Assembly: GCA_021730825.1 (NCBI GenBank)
Contig: JAKFYO010000261.1
Span: forward strand, 1-6,349
Direction of reading: 5' to 3'
Length of the DNA stretch: 6,349 nt
From: Hyphomicrobiales bacterium
GTDB lineage: Bacteria; Pseudomonadota; Alphaproteobacteria; Rhizobiales; Xanthobacteraceae
Below are positions 1-6,143 of the stretch, piece by piece (the first letter of the stretch is position 1; each line of letters begins with the position of its first letter). Both the position numbers and the translations under genes were made by a program. The notes under the pieces were generated by a model, which saw only the letters and a program-made list of their open reading frames with translations, had not been told where the DNA came from and did not search any database.

Positions 1-308
1 AATGTCAGCTCCATCCCGAGCGCGCCGTCGTTCTTCTGCGAATAGATGTTCAGCGTGTTGAACGTCTCGAGGTTCTGGTTGAACTGGCTCGATGAACCGA
101 TCTGCGAGAACGCGCCACCCTTCGGCGCATTCGGATTCACGTAGTCGAAATGCGAAAATCCCGCCGGATATTTCAGGTCGCCGAACGCCGAAATGCCGTG
201 GCGTTCGGGCTGGGCGTTCTGCGCGCGGAGAGGAAAGGCGGCCGAAACGCCGGTCGCCGCACCAAGCACGAGCAGCGAGCGGCGCGAGAGACGGGAGCGC
301 GACGTCAC
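1..308 (-). CDS. YejA-like peptide ABC transporter substrate-binding protein, second copy (5' part only)
   Basis: The first 102 codons of a periplasmic solute-binding protein are present; the 3' end lies beyond the left edge. Translation from GTG at 308-306 gives a twin-arginine leader (SRRSLLVLGAA, R9-R10, followed by a hydrophobic stretch and a likely cut near LRA-Q30). A mature start follows that closely parallels the upstream gene: GDLKYPAGFSHFDYVNPNAPKGG against GDVKYPAGFKHFSYVNPNAPKGG. This block is characteristic of the YejA branch of the family-5 (oligopeptide/dipeptide) binding proteins, which deliver peptides to an inner-membrane ABC importer. The GTG overlaps the preceding TGA as GTGA, so translational coupling is likely; no strong Shine-Dalgarno sequence is visible. 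Tandem yejA genes ahead of yejBEF are known in Rhizobiales such as Brucella, so permease genes are expected to the left (inference). The start is inferred from the overlap and the leader. Confidence 0.88.
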   Translation of the reverse strand, partial: MTSRSRLSRRSLLVLGAATGVSAAFPLRAQNAQPERHGISAFGDLKYPAGFSHFDYVNPNAPKGGAFSQIGSSSQFNQNLETFNTLNIYSQKNDGALGMELT

Positions 309-2152
309 TTTTGCGATCCAACCTTCGCCGCGCGATCCTTGTCGAACCACCAGATGTCGGGGAATCCTATGGAATAGTCCGGCAACTTGTCCGGTTTTCC
401 GAAACGGTCCCAGCGCGCGACGCGCGAGACGCCGATGCTCCACATCGGCACGACATAGTGATTCCACATCAGCACCCGGTCGAGCGCACGGGTCGCTGCA
501 ATCAGTTCGGCGCGGTCTTTCGCAAACACCACGCGATCGATCAAGGTGTCGACCGCCGCATTCTTGATGCCCGGATAATTCTGCGAGCCCTGCCGGTCCG
601 AGGACTCCGTGCCGAAGTAATTGCGCTGCTCGTTGCCGGGCGAGAGCGACTGCCCCCAGCCGCCGACAAAAGCATCGAAGTCGCGCGAGCGCACCCGATT
701 CTGATATTGCGAAACGTCGATCTGGCGGATCGTAAACTGGATGCCGAGCCGCTTCAGGTCTTCGCCGTAGAACAGAATGACACGATCGAAGCTCGGGCTC
801 GCGATGATGAATTCGATCGTGAACGGCTCGCCGGTCTTTGCGTTGACGAGCTTGCCGCCCTTCACTTCGTAGCCTGCTTCCCGGAACAGTCTCGCGGCTT
901 CGCGTAAGTTAGCGCGGACCGAGTCCTGCGTGTCGTAAACCGGGTTCTTATAGACGGTCGTGAACACTTCGGCGGGTACCTTGCCGCGCACCGTTTCCAG
1001 AATCTCGAGCTCTTTTCCTTCAGGCAGCCCGGAGAAGGAAAGCTCGGTGCCGCTGAAGTAAGAGTTGACGCGCTGATACTGTCCGAAGAAGAAGTTCTTG
1101 TTCATGTTCTCGAAGTTCATCGCGTAGTTCAGCGCAAGCCTGACCCGCGGATCGGAAAACTTCTCGCGCCGCAGGTTGAAGATGAAAGCCTGCATCACGC
1201 CGCGCGCGCGGTCCGGAAACGCTTCGAGTAAAAGGCGCTTATCCGTCACCGCCGGAATGTCGTAGGCGGTCGCCCAGTTCTTGGCGACGTTTTCCACCCG
1301 GAAGTCGTATTCGTCCGCCTTGAAAGCGATGAGTTCGGCGGAGTCGTCGCGGAAATATTCGTAGCGGATCTCGTCGAAGTTATCGGTGCCGACTTTAACG
1401 GGGAGAGAAGCAGCCCAGTAATCTTTCACGCGCTCATAAACGACTGTGCGGCCAGCAATGAAGCTCTTGATCTTGTACGCGCTCGATCCGAGCGGCGGCT
1501 CCAGCGTGCCGTTTGCGATGCTGCGCTCCTTGCCGTTTGAATCTTTTCCGGTCCACCAGTGCTTCGGCATCGGTGCGATCTGTCCGACGATCTGCGGCAG
1601 TTCGCGGTTGCCGGGTTTGTCGAAGGTGAAGGTGACTTCGCGCTCGCCGGTTTTTTCCGCCTTCACGACATGGCTGTAATAAAAGCGCTGCGTCGGGCTG
1701 TGCTCTTTGAGCATTTCCAGTGTCCAGATCACGTCTTCGGGTGTGATCGGCTTGCCGTCGTGCCAGCGCGCATTCGCGCGGAGCTTATAGGTCACGGAGG
1801 AATAGTCGGCGGGATAGCGTACCGATTCCGCGATCAGGCCGTACTCCGTCGCAACCTCGTCGAGCGACGCGGTCATCAACGTGTCGTAGAGATTGGTGAT
1901 GCCGGCTGCGGCGCTGCCGCGCGTGATGATGTGGTTGAAGCTATCGAAGTTGCCGTCCTGCCCGAGACGGAGCAGGCCGCCCTTCGGCGCGTTCGGGTTC
2001 ACATAAGAGAAGTGCTTGAAGCCGGCAGGGTATTTTACGTCGCCCATCAGCGAGAGCGCATGGCGCCAGGGTGTTTCCTGGGCGCTCGCCTGCAATGGTG
2101 CTGCGAAGGCAAGGAAAGCGAGAATGAGAGTCCGCGTAAGATTCGGCGTCAC
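305..2152 (-). CDS. yejA: YejA-like oligopeptide ABC transporter substrate-binding protein, first copy
   Basis: A 615-residue periplasmic binding protein, similar in length to E. coli YejA (about 604). Residues 1-25 form a Sec signal peptide (basic start, hydrophobic LILAFLAFAAPL, ASA cleavage site before Q25). The mature protein carries YVNPNAPKGG (50-59), the family-5 signature WHDGKPITPEDV (130-141), and YejA-typical blocks such as RVKDYWAASLPV, VENVAKNWATAYD, LDRVLMWNHYVVPMW and a C-terminal WWFDKDRAAKV. In E. coli the YejABEF importer takes up peptide compounds such as microcin C; in Brucella and Sinorhizobium, Yej systems are linked to antimicrobial-peptide tolerance. The ligand here is unknown. 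GTG at 2152 is chosen because GGAGG lies 5 nt upstream and the signal peptide begins right there. The longer in-frame reading (TTG at 2188) would start almost at the predicted transcription start. The stop overlaps the next gene's GTG. Confidence 0.95.
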   Translation of the reverse strand: MTPNLTRTLILAFLAFAAPLQASAQETPWRHALSLMGDVKYPAGFKHFSYVNPNAPKGGLLRLGQDGNFDSFNHIITRGSAAAGITNLYDTLMTASLDEVATEYGLIAESVRYPADYSSVTYKLRANARWHDGKPITPEDVIWTLEMLKEHSPTQRFYYSHVVKAEKTGEREVTFTFDKPGNRELPQIVGQIAPMPKHWWTGKDSNGKERSIANGTLEPPLGSSAYKIKSFIAGRTVVYERVKDYWAASLPVKVGTDNFDEIRYEYFRDDSAELIAFKADEYDFRVENVAKNWATAYDIPAVTDKRLLLEAFPDRARGVMQAFIFNLRREKFSDPRVRLALNYAMNFENMNKNFFFGQYQRVNSYFSGTELSFSGLPEGKELEILETVRGKVPAEVFTTVYKNPVYDTQDSVRANLREAARLFREAGYEVKGGKLVNAKTGEPFTIEFIIASPSFDRVILFYGEDLKRLGIQFTIRQIDVSQYQNRVRSRDFDAFVGGWGQSLSPGNEQRNYFGTESSDRQGSQNYPGIKNAAVDTLIDRVVFAKDRAELIAATRALDRVLMWNHYVVPMWSIGVSRVARWDRFGKPDKLPDYSIGFPDIWWFDKDRAAKVGSQK

Positions 2153-2157
2153 AAGTA

Positions 2158-2162
2158 CCTCC
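2158..2162 (-). promoter_or_regulatory. Ribosome binding site of the first yejA gene
   Basis: The minus strand reads GGAGG, then 5 nt (TACTT), then GTG. This strong Shine-Dalgarno sequence fixes the GTG at 2152 as the start rather than the upstream in-frame TTG at 2188. A short hairpin (ACCCC at 2168-2172 with GGGGT at 2181-2185) lies just upstream and does not cover it. Confidence 0.75.
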
Positions 2163-2199
2163 GTCGAACCCCCGTCGGCAGGGGTCAATTTCGGGGGCG

Positions 2200-2228
2200 A
2201 TTATGACCGTTTTGCGCGGGCGCGCCAA
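2200..2228 (-). promoter_or_regulatory. Candidate sigma70-type promoter for the yejA operon
   Basis: On the minus strand a -35-like TTGGCG (plus 2223-2228) is separated by exactly 17 bp from a -10-like CATAAT (plus 2200-2205). Transcription would start near 2193, leaving a leader of about 40 nt before the GTG at 2152. That leader can form a small 5-bp hairpin (2168-2185) just ahead of the Shine-Dalgarno sequence. The promoter lies directly downstream of the cytochrome c terminator, consistent with an independent transcription unit. It is a match by eye; no start site has been mapped. Confidence 0.5.
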
Positions 2229-2259
2229 AGCGCCCACGCAATCTCGCGATGATTTGAGG

Positions 2260-2285
2260 AAAAACCGGCCTTATTGCTTGGCCGG
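2260..2285 (-). terminator. Intrinsic terminator of the cytochrome c gene, stop codon in its loop
   Basis: On the minus strand CCGGCC (plus 2280-2285) pairs with GGCCGG (plus 2265-2270) around a 9-nt loop, AAGCAATAA, and five T residues follow (plus 2260-2264). This is a classical rho-independent terminator. The loop holds the last two sense codons (K, Q) and the TAA stop of the cytochrome c gene, so the ascending arm is still coding sequence. It separates the cytochrome gene from the yejA operon. Confidence 0.8.
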
Positions 2286-2924
2286 AGCGTCTTTCTTCTC
2301 GGCCGGCGGCGAGTCGTCCTTTTTCGCGGCAGGCGCGTCTTTCTTCTCGCCGTCCTTCTTCTGCCCATCGGGAGCGGAAACGGCGACCGGCTTAGGTAAT
2401 TCAGCCGGCGAGTCGGACTGCTTGTTCAGATAGACGATAACTGCGGCGCGATCGGTCGCACGGCGGATGCCGAGGAAGGTCATCGAGGTGCCCGGCACGG
2501 TCTTGCTCGGGTTTTCGAGGAACTTGTCGAGATCTTCGAAGGTCCACTTGCCCTTCTTGTTCTTCATGCCGCTCGAATAGTTGAAGCCGGCATGCGTACC
2601 GACATCGTTATTCACGACGCCATAAAGGCCGGGGCCGACTTTGTTGGCGCCGCCCTTTGCGAATTCGTGGCAGGCGACGCACTGGCGCGCGACCGAAGCA
2701 CCTTTTTCCGGATTGGCTTCATTGAGCAGGTTCGCGAGCGGAATCTGCGGTTCTGCCGCAGCCTGTGTCGCGCCGGCTTTGTCGTCCTTAACCGCGATCT
2801 CGTAGCCGGCTTTCTTCGGCGGATGTGCCGCGAAGATGCCGTTCGATACGATGCTCAGCGAGAGGACAAAAAGGCAGGTGCCAAGAATGGCACCCATGAT
2901 TTTATTGAGTTCAAAGCTGTCCAT
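2271..2924 (-). CDS. cycM: Membrane-anchored c-type cytochrome (CycM/c552-like)
   Basis: A 217-residue monohaem cytochrome c. Residues 9-33 form one uncleaved membrane anchor after the typical start MDSFELNKI; the rest is periplasmic. The haem site is C82-V-A-C85-H86, and the sixth ligand is probably M148 in GTSMTFLGI. Downstream lies the usual terminal helix (RAAVIVYLNK). Such anchored cytochromes (CycM in Bradyrhizobium) carry electrons from the bc1 complex to an aa3-type oxidase; that role is inferred from family resemblance. Residues 185-217 form a low-complexity lysine/aspartate/proline/alanine tail (EKKDAPA, KKDDSPPA, EKKDAPAK) beyond the cytochrome fold. ATG at 2924 is preferred over the in-frame ATG at 2975, because the extra 17 residues are not cytochrome-like and the family starts at MDSFE; no clear Shine-Dalgarno is seen for either. 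The gene is monocistronic, with its own terminator. Confidence 0.92.
   Translation of the reverse strand: MDSFELNKIMGAILGTCLFVLSLSIVSNGIFAAHPPKKAGYEIAVKDDKAGATQAAAEPQIPLANLLNEANPEKGASVARQCVACHEFAKGGANKVGPGLYGVVNNDVGTHAGFNYSSGMKNKKGKWTFEDLDKFLENPSKTVPGTSMTFLGIRRATDRAAVIVYLNKQSDSPAELPKPVAVSAPDGQKKDGEKKDAPAAKKDDSPPAEKKDAPAKQ
2287..2348 (-). repeat. Short internal direct repeat in the cytochrome c tail
   Basis: The 14-base word GCGTCTTTCTTCTC (plus strand) occurs at 2287-2300 and again at 2335-2348, a period of 48 bases or 16 codons. Both copies encode the EKKDA motif of the C-terminal charged tail. The exact identity at nucleotide level suggests a recent in-frame duplication or slippage rather than independent selection of the same residues. 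Confidence 0.6.
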
Positions 2925-2998
2925 CGGGCAGCGATTCCGGTGTTTTGCCGCCGGCGTCCCGGCGTGAGGCCCCATTAATCAGCGCCAGACGTAACGCT

Positions 2999-3026
2999 TT
3001 GCCCGATAGGAGGCAACCCGTATAAC
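2999..3026 (+). promoter_or_regulatory. Candidate sigma70-type promoter for kdsB-pheA
   Basis: TTGCCC (2999-3004), a 16-bp spacer, then TATAAC (3021-3026). The -10 box matches consensus at five of six bases and the -35 box at four. Transcription would begin near 3033, giving a leader of about 60 nt. A small dyad, TTGCC (2999-3003) and GGCAA (3012-3016), overlaps the -35 box and spacer. This is a prediction from sequence only. Confidence 0.5.
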
Positions 3027-3093
3027 CCGGCCGCCGCTGCTACCTTCTGCCGCCTCGAAAGGGGCCGGAAACAGCGGGTTTCTCGGGTGTTTT

Positions 3094-3858
3094 ATGGCTT
3101 CTCAAGGCGCGCCTCGTTCCGATCTGATCGTGCTGATTCCAGCACGCATGCGGGCGACCCGTTTGCCGGGAAAACCGCTCGCTGACATTCACGGGCGGCC
3201 GATGATTCTCCATGTCCTCGACCGGGCGCAGGAAGCCGGGATCGGCGAAGCCGTTGTTGCGACCGACGATGATGCGATCCGGAAGGCGGTCGAGGCCGGC
3301 GGCGGCCGCGTGCGGATGACCCGCGCGGATCACCAGACCGGCTCGGACCGGATTTTCGAGGCGCTCAATACTGCGGACCCCGCGGGCAGGATTTCCATCG
3401 TCGTGAATTTGCAGGGCGACCTTCCGACCATCGAGCCGGAATCGATCCGCCGCGTGGTCGAGCCGCTTTCTGATCCTCTGGTCGATATCGCGACACTCGC
3501 AGTCGAGATCAAAGACGAAGAAGAAAAGCGAAACCCGAATGTCGTGAAGGTCGTCGGCACGCCGGTTGGCGAAAATCGTCTCCGCGCCCTCTACTTTACG
3601 CGCGCGACCGCACCCGCGAATGACGGGCCGCTTTATCATCACATCGGAATTTACGCGTATCGCCGAGCCGCACTCGAGCGTTTCGTGAAATTGCCGCAGG
3701 CTCCCCTCGAGAAGCGCGAGAAGCTTGAGCAGCTTCGCGCACTGGAAGCGGGCATGCGGATAGATGTTGCAATCGTTGACGCCGTTCCGCTCGGTGTCGA
3801 TACTCCCGCCGACTTGGAAAAGGCTCGCGCATTGCTCGCGGGTAAGAAGAGATCCTGA
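3094..3858 (+). CDS. kdsB: 3-deoxy-manno-octulosonate cytidylyltransferase (CMP-Kdo synthetase)
   Basis: This cytosolic enzyme of 254 residues joins CTP and Kdo to give CMP-Kdo and pyrophosphate, the activated sugar that Kdo transferases add to lipid A precursors during LPS synthesis. The nucleotidyltransferase start is clear: [16 protein letters not shown] (14-29), then ATDDD (56-60), HQTGSDRI (80-87), LQGDLP (106-111, where enterobacterial enzymes have QGDEP), NPNVVKVV (147-154), YFTRATAP (167-174), HHIGIYAYR (182-190), [14 protein letters not shown] (207-220) and [12 protein letters not shown] (234-245). The length is close to the usual 250. ATG at 3094 puts the first beta strand about 10 residues in; no strong Shine-Dalgarno precedes it. 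The next gene begins one base after the stop, so the two are almost certainly cotranscribed, although the pathways are unrelated. Confidence 0.97.
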   Translation: MASQGAPRSDLIVLIPARMRATRLPGKPLADIHGRPMILHVLDRAQEAGIGEAVVATDDDAIRKAVEAGGGRVRMTRADHQTGSDRIFEALNTADPAGRISIVVNLQGDLPTIEPESIRRVVEPLSDPLVDIATLAVEIKDEEEKRNPNVVKVVGTPVGENRLRALYFTRATAPANDGPLYHHIGIYAYRRAALERFVKLPQAPLEKREKLEQLRALEAGMRIDVAIVDAVPLGVDTPADLEKARALLAGKKRS

Positions 3859-3859
3859 C

Positions 3860-4720
3860 ATGGCCAAGAAGAACACCATCGTCTTTCAGGGCGAACCGGG
3901 CGCGAATTCGCACATCGCCTGCCGCGAGCGTTTTCCGGATTACGAGCCCGTGCCTTGCGCGACCTTCGAGGATGCTTTTGCAGCGGTCTCAAACGGCGAA
4001 GCTACGCTCGCGATGATTCCGATCGAAAATTCGGTCGCGGGCCGCGTCGCCGATATTCATCATTTGATGCCGCATTCCGGTTTGCAGATTGTCGGTGAAT
4101 TCTTCCTGCCGCTTTCACATCAGTTGATGGCGATCAAGGGCGCCTCGCTGAAAACGGTGAAGACCGTACAGAGCCACGTGATGGCGCTAGGCCAGTGCCG
4201 CAACGTCATCCGCGAGCTGGGGCTCACGGCAGTGATCGGCGCGGACACGGCGGGCAGTGCGCGTCAGATCATGGAAGCCAAAGATCCGGCACGCGCCGCG
4301 ATCGCGTCAGCGCTGGCGGCCGAAATCTATGGCCTCGATATTATTAAAGAGAATATCGAGGACGAAGATCACAACACGACGCGCTTCATCATTCTGCAGA
4401 AAGAAAAACTCTGGTCGAAGCCGAACAACGGCGTGGTTGTCACGACTTTTGTCTTTAAGGTCCGCAACGTACCGGCCGCGCTCTACAAGGCGCTTGGCGG
4501 ATTTGCGACTAACGGCGTCAACATGACGAAGCTGGAATCCTATCAGATCGACGGCAATTTCTTCGCGACGCAGTTTTATGCGGACGTCGAAGGACACCCC
4601 GACGACCGCGGATTGAAATTCGCGCTGGAAGAACTCAGCTTCTTCTCGGAAGAGTTGAAGATTTTGGGCGTCTATCCTGCGCATCCATTCCGCATGAAAG
4701 CGCGGAACGAGGCCAGTTAA
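3860..4720 (+). CDS. pheA: Prephenate dehydratase (monofunctional, with ACT domain)
   Basis: A 286-residue cytosolic enzyme converting prephenate to phenylpyruvate, the committed step to phenylalanine. The catalytic domain covers about residues 5-180: FQGEPGANSHIA (9-20), IPIENSVAGRV (53-63), SHVMALGQC (105-113), DTAGSA (129-134) and the active-site motif HNTTRF (171-176, with catalytic T174). A regulatory ACT domain follows (about 192-275: VPAALYKALGGFATNGVNM, LESYQIDGNFFATQFYADVEG), implying feedback control by phenylalanine. No chorismate mutase domain is fused, unlike in enterobacteria. ATG at 3860 is chosen because the motif-rich domain begins there; an earlier in-frame ATG (3764) only adds codons inside kdsB. 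A purine run, AAGAAGAGA, at the end of kdsB may act as Shine-Dalgarno, and the one-base gap suggests coupling. The stop overlaps that of the convergent nudC. Confidence 0.97.
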   Translation: MAKKNTIVFQGEPGANSHIACRERFPDYEPVPCATFEDAFAAVSNGEATLAMIPIENSVAGRVADIHHLMPHSGLQIVGEFFLPLSHQLMAIKGASLKTVKTVQSHVMALGQCRNVIRELGLTAVIGADTAGSARQIMEAKDPARAAIASALAAEIYGLDIIKENIEDEDHNTTRFIILQKEKLWSKPNNGVVVTTFVFKVRNVPAALYKALGGFATNGVNMTKLESYQIDGNFFATQFYADVEGHPDDRGLKFALEELSFFSEELKILGVYPAHPFRMKARNEAS

Positions 4721-4743
4721 TCAAATACGCTTTGGCCTCGTTC
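4705..4743. terminator. 11-bp inverted repeat across the convergent pheA/nudC ends, possible bidirectional terminator
   Basis: GAACGAGGCCA (4705-4715) is the exact reverse complement of TGGCCTCGTTC (4733-4743), with a 17-nt loop. The loop contains TTAA (4717-4720), which supplies the TAA stop of pheA on the plus strand and of nudC on the minus strand. Each arm is coding sequence for the last residues of one gene. The stem can form in either transcript and is the only candidate for ending both, but neither side has a T-tract, so intrinsic termination may be weak or the structure may serve as a 3' stability element. Confidence 0.5.
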
Positions 4744-5652
4744 AACGAAGGCCTTGATTAAGTGGTGCGCGATTGCGAGCGGCGGCGGCGCGAAGAACCG
4801 CGCCGGATGCTTGTTCGTGAGCAACAATTTGCACTCGTCTTTCGTAACCCAACGCGCGGCTTCCAGCTCCACTTCGTCGATCTTGAGCTGATTCGATTTC
4901 GCTTCGACAAAGCAGCCGATCATGATCGACATCGGAAACGGCCAGGGCTGTGACGCGAAATAGGCGACGCGTCCCGCCGGAATTCCGGCTTCCTCCAGCG
5001 TCTCGCGCCGCACCGCTTCCTCGATGCTTTCGCCCGGTTCGACGAAGCCAGCGAGCGCCGACCACATGCCGGGCGGAAAGCGCGTCTGGCGCGCCAAAAG
5101 GCATTGCTCGCCATCGATCGCAAGCATGATTACGCAAGGGTCCGTGCGCGGAAAATGATTGGCGCCGCATGCCGCGCAATCGCGCCGCCATCCGGTCTGC
5201 GCGGGCGTCGTCGGCTTCCCGCAATTCGAGCAGAAGCGGTGCCGCTCATGCCAGAACAACAAGGCCTTTGCGGTCGCAAGCGCTGACTGGTCGGAAGGCG
5301 GCACCAAACCTTGCAGCGCGATCGAGCGCAGGTCGACCACGATAAAACGGCCATCCGCTTTGATCGCGTCGATCCGTTCAGGCGCAATCGCGCGGGCAAA
5401 ATGTCCCCGGCCGTTTTTATCTTTGCCGAGAAGCGCAGTCTCGAGCGGTTCGCCGGTGCTTGCGGCTTCGCCGTTCGTGAGCCCGGCATCGAAAATTTCA
5501 CCGCGCTTAGCGAGTAAAAACGACTCGCCCGCGAGCACAAAATTACGCGCGTCCTTGCGCAAGGATTCGATCAACGCAGTATCGCCGCGCTGCTCGCTCA
5601 GGCGGTCGAGCGAGGAGCCTGCATAGGTAAGTTGGGTTTCGGGCAGGGACAT
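4717..5652 (-). CDS. nudC: NAD(+)/NADH pyrophosphatase, Nudix family
   Basis: A 311-residue cytosolic Nudix hydrolase that splits NADH/NAD+ into NMN(H) and AMP; E. coli NudC also removes NAD caps from RNA 5' ends. An N-terminal NudC-type domain (1-135) precedes a zinc ribbon with C141/C144 and C159/C162. The Nudix box starts at G202 and has E208, R216, E217, E220, E221 and G223 in the correct G-x5-E-x7-RE-U-x-EE-x-G-U spacing. The NudC-specific SQPWPFPMS motif is intact at 234-242, which separates this enzyme from other Nudix families. ATG at 5652 is chosen: the upstream extension begins at TTG (5703) and adds residues with no family character, although no clear Shine-Dalgarno is visible. It lies 55 nt after the HIT gene on the same strand, probably in the same transcript, and converges on pheA. 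Confidence 0.96.
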   Translation of the reverse strand: MSLPETQLTYAGSSLDRLSEQRGDTALIESLRKDARNFVLAGESFLLAKRGEIFDAGLTNGEAASTGEPLETALLGKDKNGRGHFARAIAPERIDAIKADGRFIVVDLRSIALQGLVPPSDQSALATAKALLFWHERHRFCSNCGKPTTPAQTGWRRDCAACGANHFPRTDPCVIMLAIDGEQCLLARQTRFPPGMWSALAGFVEPGESIEEAVRRETLEEAGIPAGRVAYFASQPWPFPMSIMIGCFVEAKSNQLKIDEVELEAARWVTKDECKLLLTNKHPARFFAPPPLAIAHHLIKAFVERGQSVFD

Positions 5653-5707
5653 GAATGGCGTCTTGTTTGAGCGAACGCTGACACGGCGAATTGCCGTCTG
5701 CAATCTG

Positions 5708-6124
5708 TCAGTCGCGCATGGCTAATGCGCTTCGGAGCCGCGCGATCAGATCGGCCTTCTCTGTTTCGCCATACGGAACGCGTGTGCCGGCGCCCCACAC
5801 TGGTCCCGGCCACGCCGCATCGCGCTCGTTTCTCGCGACGACATGAATGTGCAACTGGCGCACGATATTGCCGAGCGCGCCGACATTGATCTTGAGACAT
5901 TGTGTAACCGCGTGGAGTGCCGCCGATACTCGCGCTATTTCCTCCATCGCTCCCGCGCGATCGGAAGCCGAGAGTTCGAATAGCTCGACCGCGCCCTCCC
6001 GCTGCGGCACCAGCACGAGCCACGGAAACCGCGCGTCGTCCTGTAGCCGCACTTCGCATAGCGTGAGCTTACCGACCCTGACGGAGTCGGCGGCAAGCCG
6101 CGGGTCGAGCTTGATATTTATCAT
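5708..6124 (-). CDS. HIT-family nucleotide-binding protein (probable nucleotide hydrolase or transferase)
   Basis: A 138-residue single-domain HIT protein. The conserved core is NIVRQLHIHVVARNERD (86-102): the usual His-x-His-x-His triad reads Q90-x-H92-x-H94, so the nucleophilic middle histidine (H92) is kept while the first is glutamine. This variant is common in alphaproteobacterial HIT proteins, as is the following WPGPVWG (105-111). HIT enzymes hydrolyse or transfer nucleoside monophosphates from substrates such as AMP-lysine, adenosine phosphoramidate or diadenosine polyphosphates; the substrate here cannot be read from the sequence. ATG at 6124 begins directly with the first strand (MINIKLD); no Shine-Dalgarno is seen in the 19 bases before the upstream repeat. 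The gene leads a likely two-gene unit with nudC, pairing two enzymes that cleave phosphate linkages of adenine nucleotides. Confidence 0.9.
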   Translation of the reverse strand: MINIKLDPRLAADSVRVGKLTLCEVRLQDDARFPWLVLVPQREGAVELFELSASDRAGAMEEIARVSAALHAVTQCLKINVGALGNIVRQLHIHVVARNERDAAWPGPVWGAGTRVPYGETEKADLIARLRSALAMRD

Positions 6125-6143
6125 CGCAACAATCTATTTCGTC

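Noticed and set aside
92..907. Long plus-strand open frame (271 codons) antisense to the yejA genes
   Set aside because: It is arginine-rich with no family character and lies wholly opposite two well-supported binding-protein genes, one of them defined by a strong Shine-Dalgarno sequence and signal peptide; GC-rich codon bias opens such frames.
2168..2185. Leader hairpin before yejA as a possible riboswitch or attenuator
   Set aside because: It has only five pairs, no alternative pairing with the Shine-Dalgarno sequence and no leader peptide, so it is too small to claim regulation.
1559..2206. Plus-strand open frame of 215 codons opposite the yejA 5' half
   Set aside because: Same reason: a mirror of YejA codon usage, no recognisable motif, and it crosses the yejA start and promoter region.
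2925..2975. Upstream ATG at 2975 as the cytochrome c start
   Set aside because: The 17 extra residues (MGPHAGTPAAKHRNRCP) put a charged stretch before the anchor and are unlike the family, which starts MDSFE.
3040..3879. Minus-strand open frame of 279 codons opposite kdsB
   Set aside because: KdsB on the plus strand carries every family motif over the same interval; the antisense product is compositionally odd and has no domain.
5653..5703. TTG at 5703 as the nudC start
   Set aside because: The rare start would begin 4 bases after the HIT stop and adds 17 residues with no family support; ATG at 5652 gives a normal NudC length.
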